Part shown: one piece after another, positions 35,647-43,873 of the stretch
Numbering within the stretch: the stretch's first letter is position 1
How the letters are laid out: each line of letters starts with the position of its first letter
IMG/VR virus record: IMGVR_UViG_3300045973_000529
Coordinates: 1-64,000 of that record
Reading direction: 5' to 3' (one strand)
DNA from: a virus
Length of the DNA stretch: 64,000 nucleotides
The notes under the pieces: model-generated
What the model was told of the DNA's origin: nothing
The model's input: only the letters and a program-made list of their open reading frames with translations
Databases searched by the model: none
Program-made: the position numbers and the translations under genes

Positions 35647-35654
35647 CTATTTAG
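35647..35654 (-). promoter_or_regulatory. Late promoter (CTAAATAG) for the 1,634-residue fibre
   Basis: Minus-strand TCTAAATAGCCC, 26 bases before the ATG at 35621, in the 114-base divergent gap with the hydroxymethylase gene. Confidence 0.75.
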
Positions 35655-35686
35655 ACCACAGTTCCTGAACCTTCTACTAGGTCGAG

Positions 35687-35709
35687 TTGTAACATCGTTG
35701 CGTTACAAT
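35687..35709 (+). promoter_or_regulatory. Inverted TTGTAAC/GTTACAA repeat over a -10 box (TACAAT)
   Basis: TTGTAAC (35687-35693) and GTTACAA (35702-35708) form a 7-bp dyad with an eight-base spacer. The right arm is the -10 TACAAT (35704-35709). A third TTGTAAC occurs at 35718-35724. It could be an operator controlling the hydroxymethylase gene that starts at 35736, or a structured 5' leader. Confidence 0.45.
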
Positions 35710-35735
35710 TGACCATCTTGTAACGGAGACTGCAA

Positions 35736-36731
35736 ATGGACCACATCGAATCTGGTGAACTGAACAACGACTTCCGCACCTGCCTGTACCGACTGAACGA
35801 GTTCGGCATGGAAGCACATCCGCGTGGCACAACAACGAAGGAGCTGCTGAACTACAACATCAGCCTCTTCAACCCGCGGAACCGCATCGTGACCTTCCCT
35901 GACCGGAAGACGAACCTGAAGTACCTGCTCGGTGAGTTCATCTGGTACATCAGCGGTTCGAACGACCCGAAGGGCATTCTCCCGTACGCCAAGTTCTGGG
36001 ACAGCATCCGGAACTCTGGTTCGGAAGAAGGCTACGATGCCGGTACCATCAATTCGAACTACGGCAATCGCCTGTTCGGACACAGCGATCTGCCAGCCTT
36101 CTCAAAGTGGGATCACCGCGGCAATGCGACAGGTACCCTCAGTCAGTGGATCGAGACGGTGTTGTTGCTGGAACGTGACAAGGACAGCCGCCAGGCGATC
36201 ATGAACATTCACGTGCCGTCTGACCGGCACGAAGGCAACAAGGACGTGCCTTGCACATTGACGCTGCACTGGTTCATTCGCGAAGACAAGCTGCATCTGA
36301 TCGTGAACATGCGCAGCAACGACGTGGTCCTGGGCTTCACGAACGACGTGTTCCAGTTCACGATGCTCCAGGAGATGATGGCCGTTCAGCTTCGTGAAAC
36401 ATACCCGAACCTCGAGCTTGGCTGCTACTACCACAACGCCGGGTCCATGCACATCTACGATCGACACTTTGCCATGGCCGAGAAGATCATCGCTGATGAG
36501 CGAGCTCTCGAGATGGCGATGGTTCCGATGGATGTGTGCAATGACACGATCCTGACTGGGCTCGTTGGTGTCGAAGCGGCCTGGCAGGCGGCTGGCGCTC
36601 CTTCAGTCTTCGACTTCGACACCATCCCGGCTTGGGACCTGTTGACACCATACTGGCAGAACCTGGTCCTGATGTGCTTTGGCGAAGATGAAGAAGCCAT
36701 GCACAAGGTGTTTGGTATCGAGGAGCACTGA
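35736..36731 (+). CDS. Thymidylate-synthase-superfamily enzyme, probable dCMP hydroxymethylase (T4 gp42-like)
   Basis: 331 residues. The TS fold is shown by the nucleophile Cys173 (DVPCTLTLHWF), NMRSNDVVLGFTND (192-204) and GSMHIYDRH. In thymidylate synthases the residue eleven after the Arg of RSxD is an Asn that reads uracil. Here it is Asp204, as in T4 dCMP hydroxymethylase (NMRSNDVVFGFRND by memory). This favours 5-hydroxymethyl-dCMP formation from dCMP with methylene-tetrahydrofolate. A BGT-type glycosyltransferase encoded at 42453 supports this. Longer than gp42 (246), with TS-like insertions. Alternatives: thymidylate synthase or dUMP hydroxymethylase. GGAG ribosome binding site; own promoter. 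Confidence 0.75.
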   Translation: MDHIESGELNNDFRTCLYRLNEFGMEAHPRGTTTKELLNYNISLFNPRNRIVTFPDRKTNLKYLLGEFIWYISGSNDPKGILPYAKFWDSIRNSGSEEGYDAGTINSNYGNRLFGHSDLPAFSKWDHRGNATGTLSQWIETVLLLERDKDSRQAIMNIHVPSDRHEGNKDVPCTLTLHWFIREDKLHLIVNMRSNDVVLGFTNDVFQFTMLQEMMAVQLRETYPNLELGCYYHNAGSMHIYDRHFAMAEKIIADERALEMAMVPMDVCNDTILTGLVGVEAAWQAAGAPSVFDFDTIPAWDLLTPYWQNLVLMCFGEDEEAMHKVFGIEEH

Positions 36732-36732
36732 C

Positions 36733-37116
36733 ATGACACGTCCCGTTTACTCCGTTTCCGTTGAACAGCTTGTGAAGGCCTTGGAAGCGGCTGGCATGGT
36801 CTTTGATCATGAGGAAGTTGACAAGGCCATTGCAGTTGCGGCTCAAAAGCTAGCTGATCAGATCGACGAGGAGATCTTCCAGGAGCTCGTCAAGAAGACG
36901 CCGCCAATCAGTCATGAGTACTATGAGGAAGTCACCGTCGGCGTTGATGCTCTCTGGAAGAAGCTCAAGGTGCTTAACCCATACGACAGTGGCAGCTCTC
37001 TTCACGTTGCTGAGGAGCGCTATGAGCTCGATGGTGTAAAGTACGTTGCGTACTGGGAGATCTGTGGCGATTCAGACGTACCAGAGATCTGCATCATCAA
37101 GGAGTACAAGCGATGA
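36733..37116 (+). CDS. Hypothetical protein
   Basis: 127 residues starting one base after the hydroxymethylase stop. The helical N terminus (SVEQLVKALEAAGMVF) and acidic helix (VDKAIAVAAQKLADQIDEE) are followed by a C-terminal strand-rich part (YVAYWEICGDSDVPEICIIK). Ends in an ATGA overlap with the zinc-ribbon gene. No family recognised. Confidence 0.65.
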   Translation: MTRPVYSVSVEQLVKALEAAGMVFDHEEVDKAIAVAAQKLADQIDEEIFQELVKKTPPISHEYYEEVTVGVDALWKKLKVLNPYDSGSSLHVAEERYELDGVKYVAYWEICGDSDVPEICIIKEYKR

Positions 37117-37283
37117 CCAATCCGCAATACAAGTGCCCGAACTGCGGCGGGCACTGCACTGTCGATCAGATGGGTGCTGACTACTGCATCGTGTCTGAAG
37201 AAGGCGATGAAGCCTGGTGCAACTACATCTGTCCACACTGCGAGACCTGGCAAGATCTCGCCGACTATGAAAAGCTCACATGA
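37113..37283 (+). CDS. Small zinc-ribbon protein
   Basis: 56 residues. Two CxxC knuckles (YKCPNCGGHC near the start, YICPHCETW near residue 40) form a classic zinc ribbon. It overlaps the genes on both sides by ATGA. It precedes the DinG-type helicase and might be an accessory or DNA-binding factor, but only the metal site can be supported. Confidence 0.65.
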   Translation: MTNPQYKCPNCGGHCTVDQMGADYCIVSEEGDEAWCNYICPHCETWQDLADYEKLT

Positions 37284-39028
37284 GATACGAACAACAGATC
37301 CTCGAGGCGTATGATCGCCTTGGGTTCAAGCCACGCGGACGTCAGGTCGAGGACATCGACAAGATCATGCGGGCTTTCCTCGATGACGGCTTCAAGACTG
37401 TGGTCTTGTCTGCGCCAACTGGCACTGGCAAGTCCATCATCGGTGCCGTCGTCGCTGAAGCGATCCACAAGATCAAGCACCCTGACATGACTGCAGGCGC
37501 CTCGTTCCTGTTGACCCCGACCATCGTTCTGCAGGAGCAGTACCAGAAGTCGTTCGCGTCTCCTGATCCTCTGGACACGAAGTTCCGCCTCATCAAGGGC
37601 GCTGGGAACTTCGAGTGCTCTGCCTTGAGCACACCCTCTGAGATGCAGACGGCTGAGTCGTGCGCAGTCCGGATCTTCCAGAAGGAGAGCATGTTCTCCA
37701 TGATCAACGAGCACTGCGATAGCTGCTTGTTCTCGCTGCAACGCAAGATGCGTGATCGTGCCCGGCACCTGATCTGCAACTACAGCTACTACTTCATTGA
37801 TCGCATGTTCATGGAGCTCCTCGCTCAACGCACCGTGTGCGTGTTCGACGAAGCGCACTTGATCAATGATTTGTTTACCGAGCACAACGCGATCTACTTT
37901 TCTGATTCGCGCCTCAAGAAAATGGTCGAGGAGATCAACGAGACACTTTCTTTGGTCGACCCATCGGTGTTCAAGCTGCTGCAAGAGGTGTGCGGCGATC
38001 TGATGCAGGGCGAGATCAACGATCAGAACTACATGGACTCGTTGGTCAAGTTGGCCGATGCGTACGGTCAGATCTGCGAGGCTGCGAACAACCAGGCCGA
38101 GCGAGCAATTCACGACCACAAGAAGTACCTGAAGCTGTCGAAGCTGTCCAAGAAGTACCATGGCCTTGGCTGCAAGATCGGTGACCTGCTCGAGTATGGC
38201 TACCCACACGCGTTCGAGTTCAAGGAGCGGAACCCGAAGTTCAACCAACACGAGAACGAGATCAGCGTCAAGCCGATCTTCGTGGGCGACATGTTCGACA
38301 AGCTCATCAACGCGGAGTTCAACCTGCTGATGAGTGCCACGTTCTCCAAGCAGTACGCTGAACGGACTCTGACCCTCGAGAACAGCACACACATTCGGTT
38401 GGCACCGTCCTTTCCGAAGGAGAACAAGAAGGTCGTGTTCTTCAAGCCGCAGAAGCTGTCATTCGATACGATGAAGGACCCGAAGGTCGTGAAGCAGCTC
38501 CAGGCGACGTGCTACGAGATTGTTGCGCATCACGTGTCCCTGGGTGAACGAGGGATCATCCTGGCACCTTCGTTTGCGATTGTGGAAGGGATTACACAGG
38601 CCCTCGAAGGAGCCAACGTCGGTGCCCGGATTTTCGAGCACCGACGCGGTGAAAAGCTGGCTGAGGTGATTGGGCGGTTCACGAGGTTCAAGGATGGTCC
38701 AGCAGTGCTACTGACTCCATCTGGGTTCGAAGGTCTCGATCTGGCCGGCGATCTGTCGCGGTACCAGATCATTGTGAAGGCGCCGTTCGGGTCCCTTGGT
38801 GAAGCACGCATGAAGAAGATCCTGGCGAACTGGCCAGACATCTACTCACTGCTCTGCACTATGAAGCTGGTCCAAGGTGCTGGTCGCTCAGTGCGTGGTC
38901 CTGAAGACTGGGCTGTCACATATATGCTCGACAGCAACATCCAACGACTCTGGACCGCGAAGAACATGGAATGGGCCGATGAGTTCCAGACCTCCTTCAC
39001 CTCCTTCCTAGGAACCAGCGACGACTGA
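37280..39028 (+). CDS. DinG/XPD-type Fe-S superfamily 2 helicase
   Basis: 582 residues. Walker A APTGTGKS (45-52) and a DEAH box (190-193). Four cysteines between motifs I and II (Cys113, Cys128, Cys146, Cys149) have the spacing of the 4Fe-4S cluster of XPD/DinG helicases. C-terminal motifs include ILAPSFAIVEG, LLTPSGFEGLDL and VQGAGRSVRGPEDW (motif VI). Such enzymes unwind DNA 5' to 3' and handle R-loops, D-loops or replication blocks. It is a plausible recombination or replication helper of the phage. Overlaps the zinc-ribbon gene by ATGA. Confidence 0.85.
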   Translation: MRYEQQILEAYDRLGFKPRGRQVEDIDKIMRAFLDDGFKTVVLSAPTGTGKSIIGAVVAEAIHKIKHPDMTAGASFLLTPTIVLQEQYQKSFASPDPLDTKFRLIKGAGNFECSALSTPSEMQTAESCAVRIFQKESMFSMINEHCDSCLFSLQRKMRDRARHLICNYSYYFIDRMFMELLAQRTVCVFDEAHLINDLFTEHNAIYFSDSRLKKMVEEINETLSLVDPSVFKLLQEVCGDLMQGEINDQNYMDSLVKLADAYGQICEAANNQAERAIHDHKKYLKLSKLSKKYHGLGCKIGDLLEYGYPHAFEFKERNPKFNQHENEISVKPIFVGDMFDKLINAEFNLLMSATFSKQYAERTLTLENSTHIRLAPSFPKENKKVVFFKPQKLSFDTMKDPKVVKQLQATCYEIVAHHVSLGERGIILAPSFAIVEGITQALEGANVGARIFEHRRGEKLAEVIGRFTRFKDGPAVLLTPSGFEGLDLAGDLSRYQIIVKAPFGSLGEARMKKILANWPDIYSLLCTMKLVQGAGRSVRGPEDWAVTYMLDSNIQRLWTAKNMEWADEFQTSFTSFLGTSDD

Positions 39029-39035
39029 ACCCAAA

Positions 39036-39059
39036 GCGGTGTTACGGCACCGCCTCTTT
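39036..39059 (+). terminator. Hairpin terminator after the DinG-type helicase
   Basis: GCGGTG (39036-39041), loop TTACGG, CACCGC (39048-39053), then CTCTTT. Immediately followed by the -10 box for the AAA+ gene. Confidence 0.6.
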
Positions 39060-39063
39060 CGGA

Positions 39064-39069
39064 TAAAAT
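39064..39069 (+). promoter_or_regulatory. Promoter -10 (TAAAAT) giving a probably leaderless mRNA
   Basis: TAAAAT ends six bases before the ATG at 39076, so a start at the usual distance falls on or next to the A of ATG. No ribosome binding site can fit on the predicted transcript. Confidence 0.6.
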
Positions 39070-39075
39070 GCACCT

Positions 39076-40221
39076 ATGACGAAGAGACACCTTTCAACCG
39101 TTGCTGCCAACGTGCTACGAGAAATCAAGCGCGAAGCTGGTCGGGATCGCCGATCACGGCGTTGGCTGTCTGACTGTGAACACCACGAAACTGAATTGGA
39201 TGCACGTATGGACGATCCTGACATCTTGAATCCGCTGAACACCCCATCTGAAGGTGTGATCTTCGGGACCTATGGTCCTGACGAGTGGGCCACAGCAACG
39301 TTTCTGCGTTCAGCGATGGAGCAGGGCAAGAACACCCTGATCGTCGAAGGTACGTGGATCACTCCAGCAAGCTGGACCCTGCATGAGTTCGTGCTGAGCA
39401 TCACCGAGCGCTTCAACTTCATGAGCGACAAGCGAGCCCTCGTGTTCTGGCCGTGGGGCGTTGGCGAATGCACCGTGTCCCGTGGCAAGCTGCACTTCGA
39501 GCTGAACGGTTCACCGTCCGAAGTGATGGCCCTCGTGAAGAAGCTCGATGGGCAGCTCAAGCGTGCTGAGAACCTGATCGAGTGGGTGTACGGCGCGCAC
39601 GGTGAAAGCACCAGCGTTCCGCTGAACTACCGCCCTGCCATCAATGCCGCGTACCCTTGGCTCGAGAAGCCGGTGCTCGAGTTCATCGATGACTACCTTG
39701 ACAGCAAGGCCAGCGTCATCATCCTCATCGGCCCGCCTGGCACCGGCAAGACGACGTTCATCAAGAACCTCATTCACCGCTCGGGTGGTGATGCCAAGGT
39801 CACGTACGACGAGAAGATCATGAACAGCGACTCGCTGTTCGCGAACTTCATCGAGAGCGAAGAGCGCTTCCTGATCATGGAAGATGCTGATGCATTCCTC
39901 GGTGCTCGTGAAGACGGGAACACGATGATGCACCGGTTCCTGAACGTGTCTGATGGCCTCATCAGCGCTGAAGGCAAGAAGCTGGTGTTCAGCACGAACC
40001 TGCCGAACATCCATGACATCGACACCGCGCTGCTGCGTCCTGGTCGCTGCTACGCAATCGTTGAGTTCCGCTCGATGTCGCGTACTGAAGCTCAAGCGGT
40101 GCTCGATGAAATTGGCGCCGATCGCGATCTGCCTGATGGTGACTCCTTCACGCTCGCTGAGCTGTTCAACGTACAGCCGAACGGCGAGACCCAAGCAACG
40201 CGACGTGTCGGGTTCTTCTGA
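39076..40221 (+). CDS. AAA+ ATPase (BCS1/FtsH-like core)
   Basis: 381 residues. An N-terminal domain of about 200 residues (WATATFLRSAMEQGKNTLIV, ALVFWPWGVGECTVSRGKL) precedes an AAA+ module with Walker A GPPGTGKT (219-226), Walker B FLIMEDAD (265-272), sensor 1 FSTNLPN and RPGRC. This arrangement resembles BCS1-type ATPases that remodel proteins; the N-terminal domain is unfamiliar. No ribosome binding site: the promoter -10 ends six bases before the ATG. It overlaps the next ATG by one base (TGATG). Role in the phage unknown. Confidence 0.8.
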   Translation: MTKRHLSTVAANVLREIKREAGRDRRSRRWLSDCEHHETELDARMDDPDILNPLNTPSEGVIFGTYGPDEWATATFLRSAMEQGKNTLIVEGTWITPASWTLHEFVLSITERFNFMSDKRALVFWPWGVGECTVSRGKLHFELNGSPSEVMALVKKLDGQLKRAENLIEWVYGAHGESTSVPLNYRPAINAAYPWLEKPVLEFIDDYLDSKASVIILIGPPGTGKTTFIKNLIHRSGGDAKVTYDEKIMNSDSLFANFIESEERFLIMEDADAFLGAREDGNTMMHRFLNVSDGLISAEGKKLVFSTNLPNIHDIDTALLRPGRCYAIVEFRSMSRTEAQAVLDEIGADRDLPDGDSFTLAELFNVQPNGETQATRRVGFF

Positions 40222-40520
40222 TGGCCGGTAAGATCATCTCATCTCGGCCAGGCAGCGAGGCCGTTGATCTTGAACTGAACTCGCTGTCAATCGCTGAGCT
40301 GCAGTTGATCGGTGCGTATTTGTGGGTCACACGCCTTGGGCGAGGCGTGACCCCGTATCGGGACGCCGCGTTCACTCTGATGACTAAGATCAACAATCTG
40401 ATGGGTGACGACTTTCTTGAGCATGCAGCGATCGATGTCGACATGGTCGTTGACATCATCGATTCGAACGGGGCGGTGACCCGATCCGTTGGACAACACT
40501 TCGTGGAGATTGACCTATGA
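40221..40520 (+). CDS. Hypothetical protein
   Basis: 99 residues, soluble, mostly helical (ELQLIGAYLWVTRLGRGVTP, TLMTKINNLMGDDFLEHAAI). Overlaps the genes on both sides by one and four bases, so co-translated between the AAA+ ATPase and the nucleotide kinase. No family recognised. Confidence 0.65.
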   Translation: MAGKIISSRPGSEAVDLELNSLSIAELQLIGAYLWVTRLGRGVTPYRDAAFTLMTKINNLMGDDFLEHAAIDVDMVVDIIDSNGAVTRSVGQHFVEIDL

Positions 40521-41095
40521 CAGCGAACAAGTTCATGATCGAGGGCCTTGACCGCCTTGGCAAGGATACCCTCATCAACGGTATCCAGCACAAGCTCGGG
40601 TACCATCAGGTGCTGCACTTCTCGAAGCCACAGGTGCTCGAGTGCTACCACCCGAAGGACGAGAACGACCCAACTGTCGATCGTCGTGAATCACTGCGTC
40701 GCTACCAGGAAGCGAGCTTCCGGAACATGTTCTCCATCTTCCGTGATGCGAAGTACGCGCATCTGATCGCGAACCGCGCGCACCTCGGTGAGTGCGTCTA
40801 TGCGCCACTCTATCGTGGCTACTCGGGTGACTACGTGTTCGACATGGAGCGTGCCTTCATGGTCGGCATGTATGGCCTGCGACTGGTGCTTCTCATCGAG
40901 GACTTCGAGATCGCCGAGCACTTCATCGATGATGGTGACTCGTTTGACATCACCAAGCGCCGTCTCGAGCAGGAGTACTTCATCACGGCCTATCAGAAGT
41001 CGTGCATTCCCGACAAGCGCATCGTGTGCGTCACTGATCCTGGTACTGGTGGCTTCAAGCGCCCCGACTGGATTCTGAGCGAGGTGCTGGCATGA
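40517..41095 (+). CDS. Deoxynucleoside monophosphate kinase (thymidylate-kinase-like)
   Basis: 192 residues, typical of dTMP-kinase-fold enzymes. The P-loop is IEGLDRLGKDTL (8-19), with Asp in place of the usual Ser/Thr after the GK (GKDT). Downstream are RAHLGECVYAPLYRGYSG and LVLLIEDFEIAEHFIDDGDS, matching the thymidylate-kinase layout. In a phage with modified cytosine it could phosphorylate hydroxymethyl-dCMP as T4 gp1 does; substrate not determined. In an operon of ATGA overlaps. Confidence 0.7.
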   Translation: MTANKFMIEGLDRLGKDTLINGIQHKLGYHQVLHFSKPQVLECYHPKDENDPTVDRRESLRRYQEASFRNMFSIFRDAKYAHLIANRAHLGECVYAPLYRGYSGDYVFDMERAFMVGMYGLRLVLLIEDFEIAEHFIDDGDSFDITKRRLEQEYFITAYQKSCIPDKRIVCVTDPGTGGFKRPDWILSEVLA

Positions 41096-41358
41096 ACACT
41101 GAGCAGCTTTTTCGTGCAACGCTGCAGAAGCTGGCGGCCGAAGGCGTCCAGGACGCTGTGCTGGCTCTGAAGCTCGCTGAGTCGATCTCGCTGCCGCCTG
41201 CTGTGCGGGTGGCGATGATCAAGAACGAGCTGCATGAGGCGCACACCTCGCTCTTGGAGGCGCTCAAGCAGAATGACATCGACTGGAGCCGCACCACCGA
41301 CAGACACATCAACCGGGCGTTGAGCAACATCGCTCGGAGCATTGGGGAACTGGCATGA
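41092..41358 (+). CDS. Hypothetical helical protein
   Basis: 88 residues, wholly helical (LFRATLQKLAAEGVQDAVLA, MIKNELHEAHTSLLEALKQN). ATGA overlaps at both ends. Nothing recognised. Confidence 0.6.
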   Translation: MNTEQLFRATLQKLAAEGVQDAVLALKLAESISLPPAVRVAMIKNELHEAHTSLLEALKQNDIDWSRTTDRHINRALSNIARSIGELA

Positions 41359-41483
41359 CCAATCCCGCTTGGGTGGTCGCAGCCATTGGGTGCGGCTTGA
41401 TTGGCTACCATTTTCAATCATGGCAACTGGGGCTCGGCATCTACATGTGCATCGCTGGGCTCGGCAACTGGATCATCTCATGA
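41355..41483 (+). CDS. Micro membrane protein (42 residues)
   Basis: MTNPAWVVAAIGCGLIGYHF and a second hydrophobic stretch (LGLGIYMCIAGLGNWIIS) suggest two short membrane segments. Supported by ATGA overlaps with both neighbours (41355-41358 and 41480-41483). No annotated family known to me. Confidence 0.55.
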   Translation: MTNPAWVVAAIGCGLIGYHFQSWQLGLGIYMCIAGLGNWIIS

Positions 41484-41929
41484 CTCTCATCGAACAAATC
41501 CGCACCGAGTACTTGGTACTTCGCAAGGCGCACAACACCGCGGCGGTTGCGTCCCTCAGCACCCTGATCGGTGAAATCGAGAACCTTGCCAAGGGCGGTA
41601 AGGGTGAACTGACCGACGCAGTGGTCGTCACTGTCGTCAAGAAGTTCATCAAGAACATCGACGAGACCCTGCAGGTGGTCGGTAAGGGCGCACCAACTGG
41701 CTTGACCGCCGAGTACAACCCGCTCAATGCGCTGAACGCTGAACGTCGGCTGTATGAGCAGTTCCTGCCGAAGCAGCTGACCGAGACCGAAATCGCGGCG
41801 CTGATCGACACGCTGGTCGTGACGCATGGTGCCAAGAACGTCGGCGACGTGATGAAGCTCCTGAAGCAGAATCACGCTGGCACCTATGACGGTGCCGTCG
41901 CTTCCAAGATCCTCAAGGCCAAGTTCTAA
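41480..41929 (+). CDS. YqeY-like (GatB/YqeY domain) protein
   Basis: 149 residues. The layout matches bacterial YqeY: an N-terminal helix (LIEQIRTEYLVLRKAHNTAA), a long helix with VVVTVVKKFIKNIDETL, the hinge RRLYEQFLPKQLTETEIAAL, and the C-terminal MKLLKQNHAGTYDGAVASKI. YqeY is related to the tail domain of the tRNA amidotransferase GatB and may bind tRNA; its function in phages is unknown. The start at 41480 overlaps the micro membrane gene's stop. Confidence 0.75.
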   Translation: MTLIEQIRTEYLVLRKAHNTAAVASLSTLIGEIENLAKGGKGELTDAVVVTVVKKFIKNIDETLQVVGKGAPTGLTAEYNPLNALNAERRLYEQFLPKQLTETEIAALIDTLVVTHGAKNVGDVMKLLKQNHAGTYDGAVASKILKAKF

Positions 41930-41938
41930 GGAGCCATC

Positions 41939-42319
41939 ATGATCCCAGTCGCAGATGCAGTCACTCTCGGCGAGAAGCACAAGCTTCGTCAAGTCATCAT
42001 CTTCGGTTGGGACGGCCGAGAGACGTTCGTGACCACATGGGGTGGCTCTGATTTCGACAGTGCCGGAGCTGCTGGTGCTGCGAATCGAATCAAGGACCAG
42101 TGGGACTGGCCGGAGAACACGATTGTCGAGGGCGAGCGTGTCCAGAAGCTGTACAATCGCATTGCTGAGCTTGAAGCGCAACTGGCGGGTGCCGTCAAGC
42201 AGTGTGCCGATGCTGGTGATGCTGCGTACTCTGCTCGCTGCCCATTTATCGGCGACTACATCGTCGAATCGATGGGCCTTGGCGTTGCCGAAGGTGCAGC
42301 TGCTTGGCGGTCTAAGTGA
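41939..42319 (+). CDS. Hypothetical protein
   Basis: 126 residues with AAGGAG seven bases before the start. N-terminal strands (KLRQVIIFGWDGRETFVTTW) followed by an alpha-helical Ala/Glu segment (LYNRIAELEAQLAGAVKQ) with coiled-coil character. GTGA overlap with the next gene. No family recognised. Confidence 0.6.
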   Translation: MIPVADAVTLGEKHKLRQVIIFGWDGRETFVTTWGGSDFDSAGAAGAANRIKDQWDWPENTIVEGERVQKLYNRIAELEAQLAGAVKQCADAGDAAYSARCPFIGDYIVESMGLGVAEGAAAWRSK

Positions 42320-42456
42320 ACCCTCTGCACGAGCTCGAGAAGGCCATGGCTATGGTCTTCGCTGCTGACCCAGGTTGGTGGTGGATGCTGTGTCTAATCC
42401 CGATGGCTGCTCTGGTGGCAGCCATCATCGTTGAGAACTTCTGGAACGACAAATGA
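42316..42456 (+). CDS. Micro membrane protein (46 residues, GTG start)
   Basis: Starts VNPLHELEKAMAMVFAADPG, followed by one transmembrane stretch (WWWMLCLIPMAALVAAIIV). The GTG start overlaps the upstream stop and the TGA overlaps the glycosyltransferase ATG, which supports translation. Unknown role. Confidence 0.5.
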   Translation: MNPLHELEKAMAMVFAADPGWWWMLCLIPMAALVAAIIVENFWNDK

Positions 42457-43577
42457 AGATTGCAGTAATCAAGTTGGGTGGTCGCATCACCTGGAACACG
42501 GACGGAGCAGTTGCTCCAGGTGAAGCCGTTTCGATCTGCAAGGCCCTGTCTCGCGGTGGGGCTGAGGTGCATGTCTTCACGAAGATCCTGTCAAAGGATG
42601 TACTGCATCCCAGCCTCATGTGGCACAACATCGCTGAAGCCGATCAGGCGGATCTTGATGCGCTCGACAAGCTGGTGGTGATCAACGGGAACGTGAACTT
42701 CTTCGGCGGTGCCGAGGATCCCGAGCAGATCCTGAACTACTCGATCATCAACAACTTCCAGGGCACAGTCGTGTACGTGATGTGCGACCCCGAGCTGCCA
42801 CTGCTGCAGATCTGGCCGAACGTGTCGAAGAAGCCATGGGGCGTGAACTACCGCGAGAAGGATCTGAACATCGTGCGCAAGGACATCCGTGTTCTGTCGC
42901 AGCCGTTCAATCTGGAAGCGATGAAGAAGCACTGGAAGAAGGGTGCCGTTCCGGTCGCCGAGTTCTTCCACTTCCCGATGGAGCGCTTCCCGCTGCTGAA
43001 TGAGTGGCTGAAGCCGATGGAAGAACCGAAGGTGGACTTGCTGTACGGCGGTACACCTCGCGGTGGTCGTCGGATCCCCAATCTGTTCAAGTGGTACTGG
43101 AACCTGCCGAAGGACATCAGCGTCGAGATCTTCGGGTCCATCGATGCTGACGACTTCTCCAAGCACCCGAAGGTCGGCATGACGGCGTTGATGGACAAGA
43201 ACGTTCGCCCGCCCGAGTTCACTGGCAAGGTCAAGTATGATCAGGTTCTTCCGAAGATGAACACCGGTCTGGCGCATCTCGTCACTGGTGACGGGTCGTA
43301 CGAAGAGCTCGACATCATTCCACAGCGCACGATGGAGAACATCGCGGCTGGAAACGTCGTGTTCGTCGATGCGAACATGGACAAGGCTCGCCGCATCTAC
43401 CCGAAGGGCACGTTCGCGCACGAGTTCCTGTACGTCGCCAGTCAAGAAGAGCTCGTCGAGCGGCTGCGGTACGTGAAGGACGATGAGATGCTGCGACAAG
43501 ACGTGCTGCAGTCGCAGTGTTTTGCCCAGGACTTCGCACCTGATGAGTTCTGTCGTTCGCTGGTGGAGGTGCTGTGA
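42453..43577 (+). CDS. DNA glycosyltransferase, T4 beta-glucosyltransferase family
   Basis: 374 residues (T4 BGT 351). Similar to T4 BGT along its length as recalled: MKIAVIKLGG start, LVVINGNVNFFGG, DPELPLLQIWPNV, IRVLSQPFNLEA, LLYGGTPRGGRR, EFTGKVKYDQV. Catalytic and donor-binding equivalents are present: Glu24, base Asp112, Arg203 and Arg206/207 in the GGTPRGGRR loop, and Glu295. BGT flips 5-hydroxymethylcytosine out of DNA and adds a sugar from UDP-glucose. A hydroxymethylase-like gene (35736) fits. The donor could differ, since a pentose-phosphate isomerase and a nucleotidyltransferase-kinase lie downstream. ATGA overlap upstream. Confidence 0.88.
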   Translation: MKIAVIKLGGRITWNTDGAVAPGEAVSICKALSRGGAEVHVFTKILSKDVLHPSLMWHNIAEADQADLDALDKLVVINGNVNFFGGAEDPEQILNYSIINNFQGTVVYVMCDPELPLLQIWPNVSKKPWGVNYREKDLNIVRKDIRVLSQPFNLEAMKKHWKKGAVPVAEFFHFPMERFPLLNEWLKPMEEPKVDLLYGGTPRGGRRIPNLFKWYWNLPKDISVEIFGSIDADDFSKHPKVGMTALMDKNVRPPEFTGKVKYDQVLPKMNTGLAHLVTGDGSYEELDIIPQRTMENIAAGNVVFVDANMDKARRIYPKGTFAHEFLYVASQEELVERLRYVKDDEMLRQDVLQSQCFAQDFAPDEFCRSLVEVL

Positions 43578-43834
43578 AGATGACCTACGCTGACGACAAG
43601 GTCGAGTGCCAGCACGTTCGCACAATGCGTGTGAACGCCAAAGCAGATGATCGCCAATACCACGTCGTGTCGCATCTCGAAGTTGAGCGAGACGGCTACG
43701 CCCCGTACCTCAAGGGCATCTGTCACGGTGACTACGTGGAGCTGACGCTCTGCCTTGACTGCGGCAAGGTGATTTCCCGCGAGTTCCCCATCGGTGACGA
43801 AGAATTGCGCGAGGCTTTTGGCATCGAGGAATAA
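43574..43834 (+). CDS. Hypothetical protein with CxxC motif
   Basis: 86 residues from a GTG overlapping the upstream stop; an ATG at 43580 (84 residues) shares the GGAGG ribosome binding site. An N-terminal Cys/His (ECQHVRT) and a later CLDCGKVISREF could chelate zinc. Last gene before a strong terminator. Function unknown. Confidence 0.6.
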   Translation: MKMTYADDKVECQHVRTMRVNAKADDRQYHVVSHLEVERDGYAPYLKGICHGDYVELTLCLDCGKVISREFPIGDEELREAFGIEE

Positions 43835-43850
43835 AGCCGTGCGGCTTTTT
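43833..43850 (+). terminator. Rho-independent terminator
   Basis: AAAGCC (43833-43838), loop GTGC, GGCTTT (43843-43848) followed by TT. A textbook short stem with a T-tract at the end of the glycosyltransferase operon. Confidence 0.8.
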
Positions 43851-43873
43851 CCGCTATTGCGTCCCAAGCTTCG

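Noticed and set aside
35736-36731. Simple thymidylate synthase call
   Set aside because: The residue that reads the pyrimidine is Asp204 and not Asn, and a hydroxymethylcytosine glycosyltransferase gene is present, so dCMP hydroxymethylase fits better, though TS is not excluded without alignment.
39041-39047. GTTACGG as a -35 element or operator upstream of the AAA+ gene
   Set aside because: It is largely the loop of the GCGGTG/CACCGC terminator hairpin, so its position is explained by that structure.
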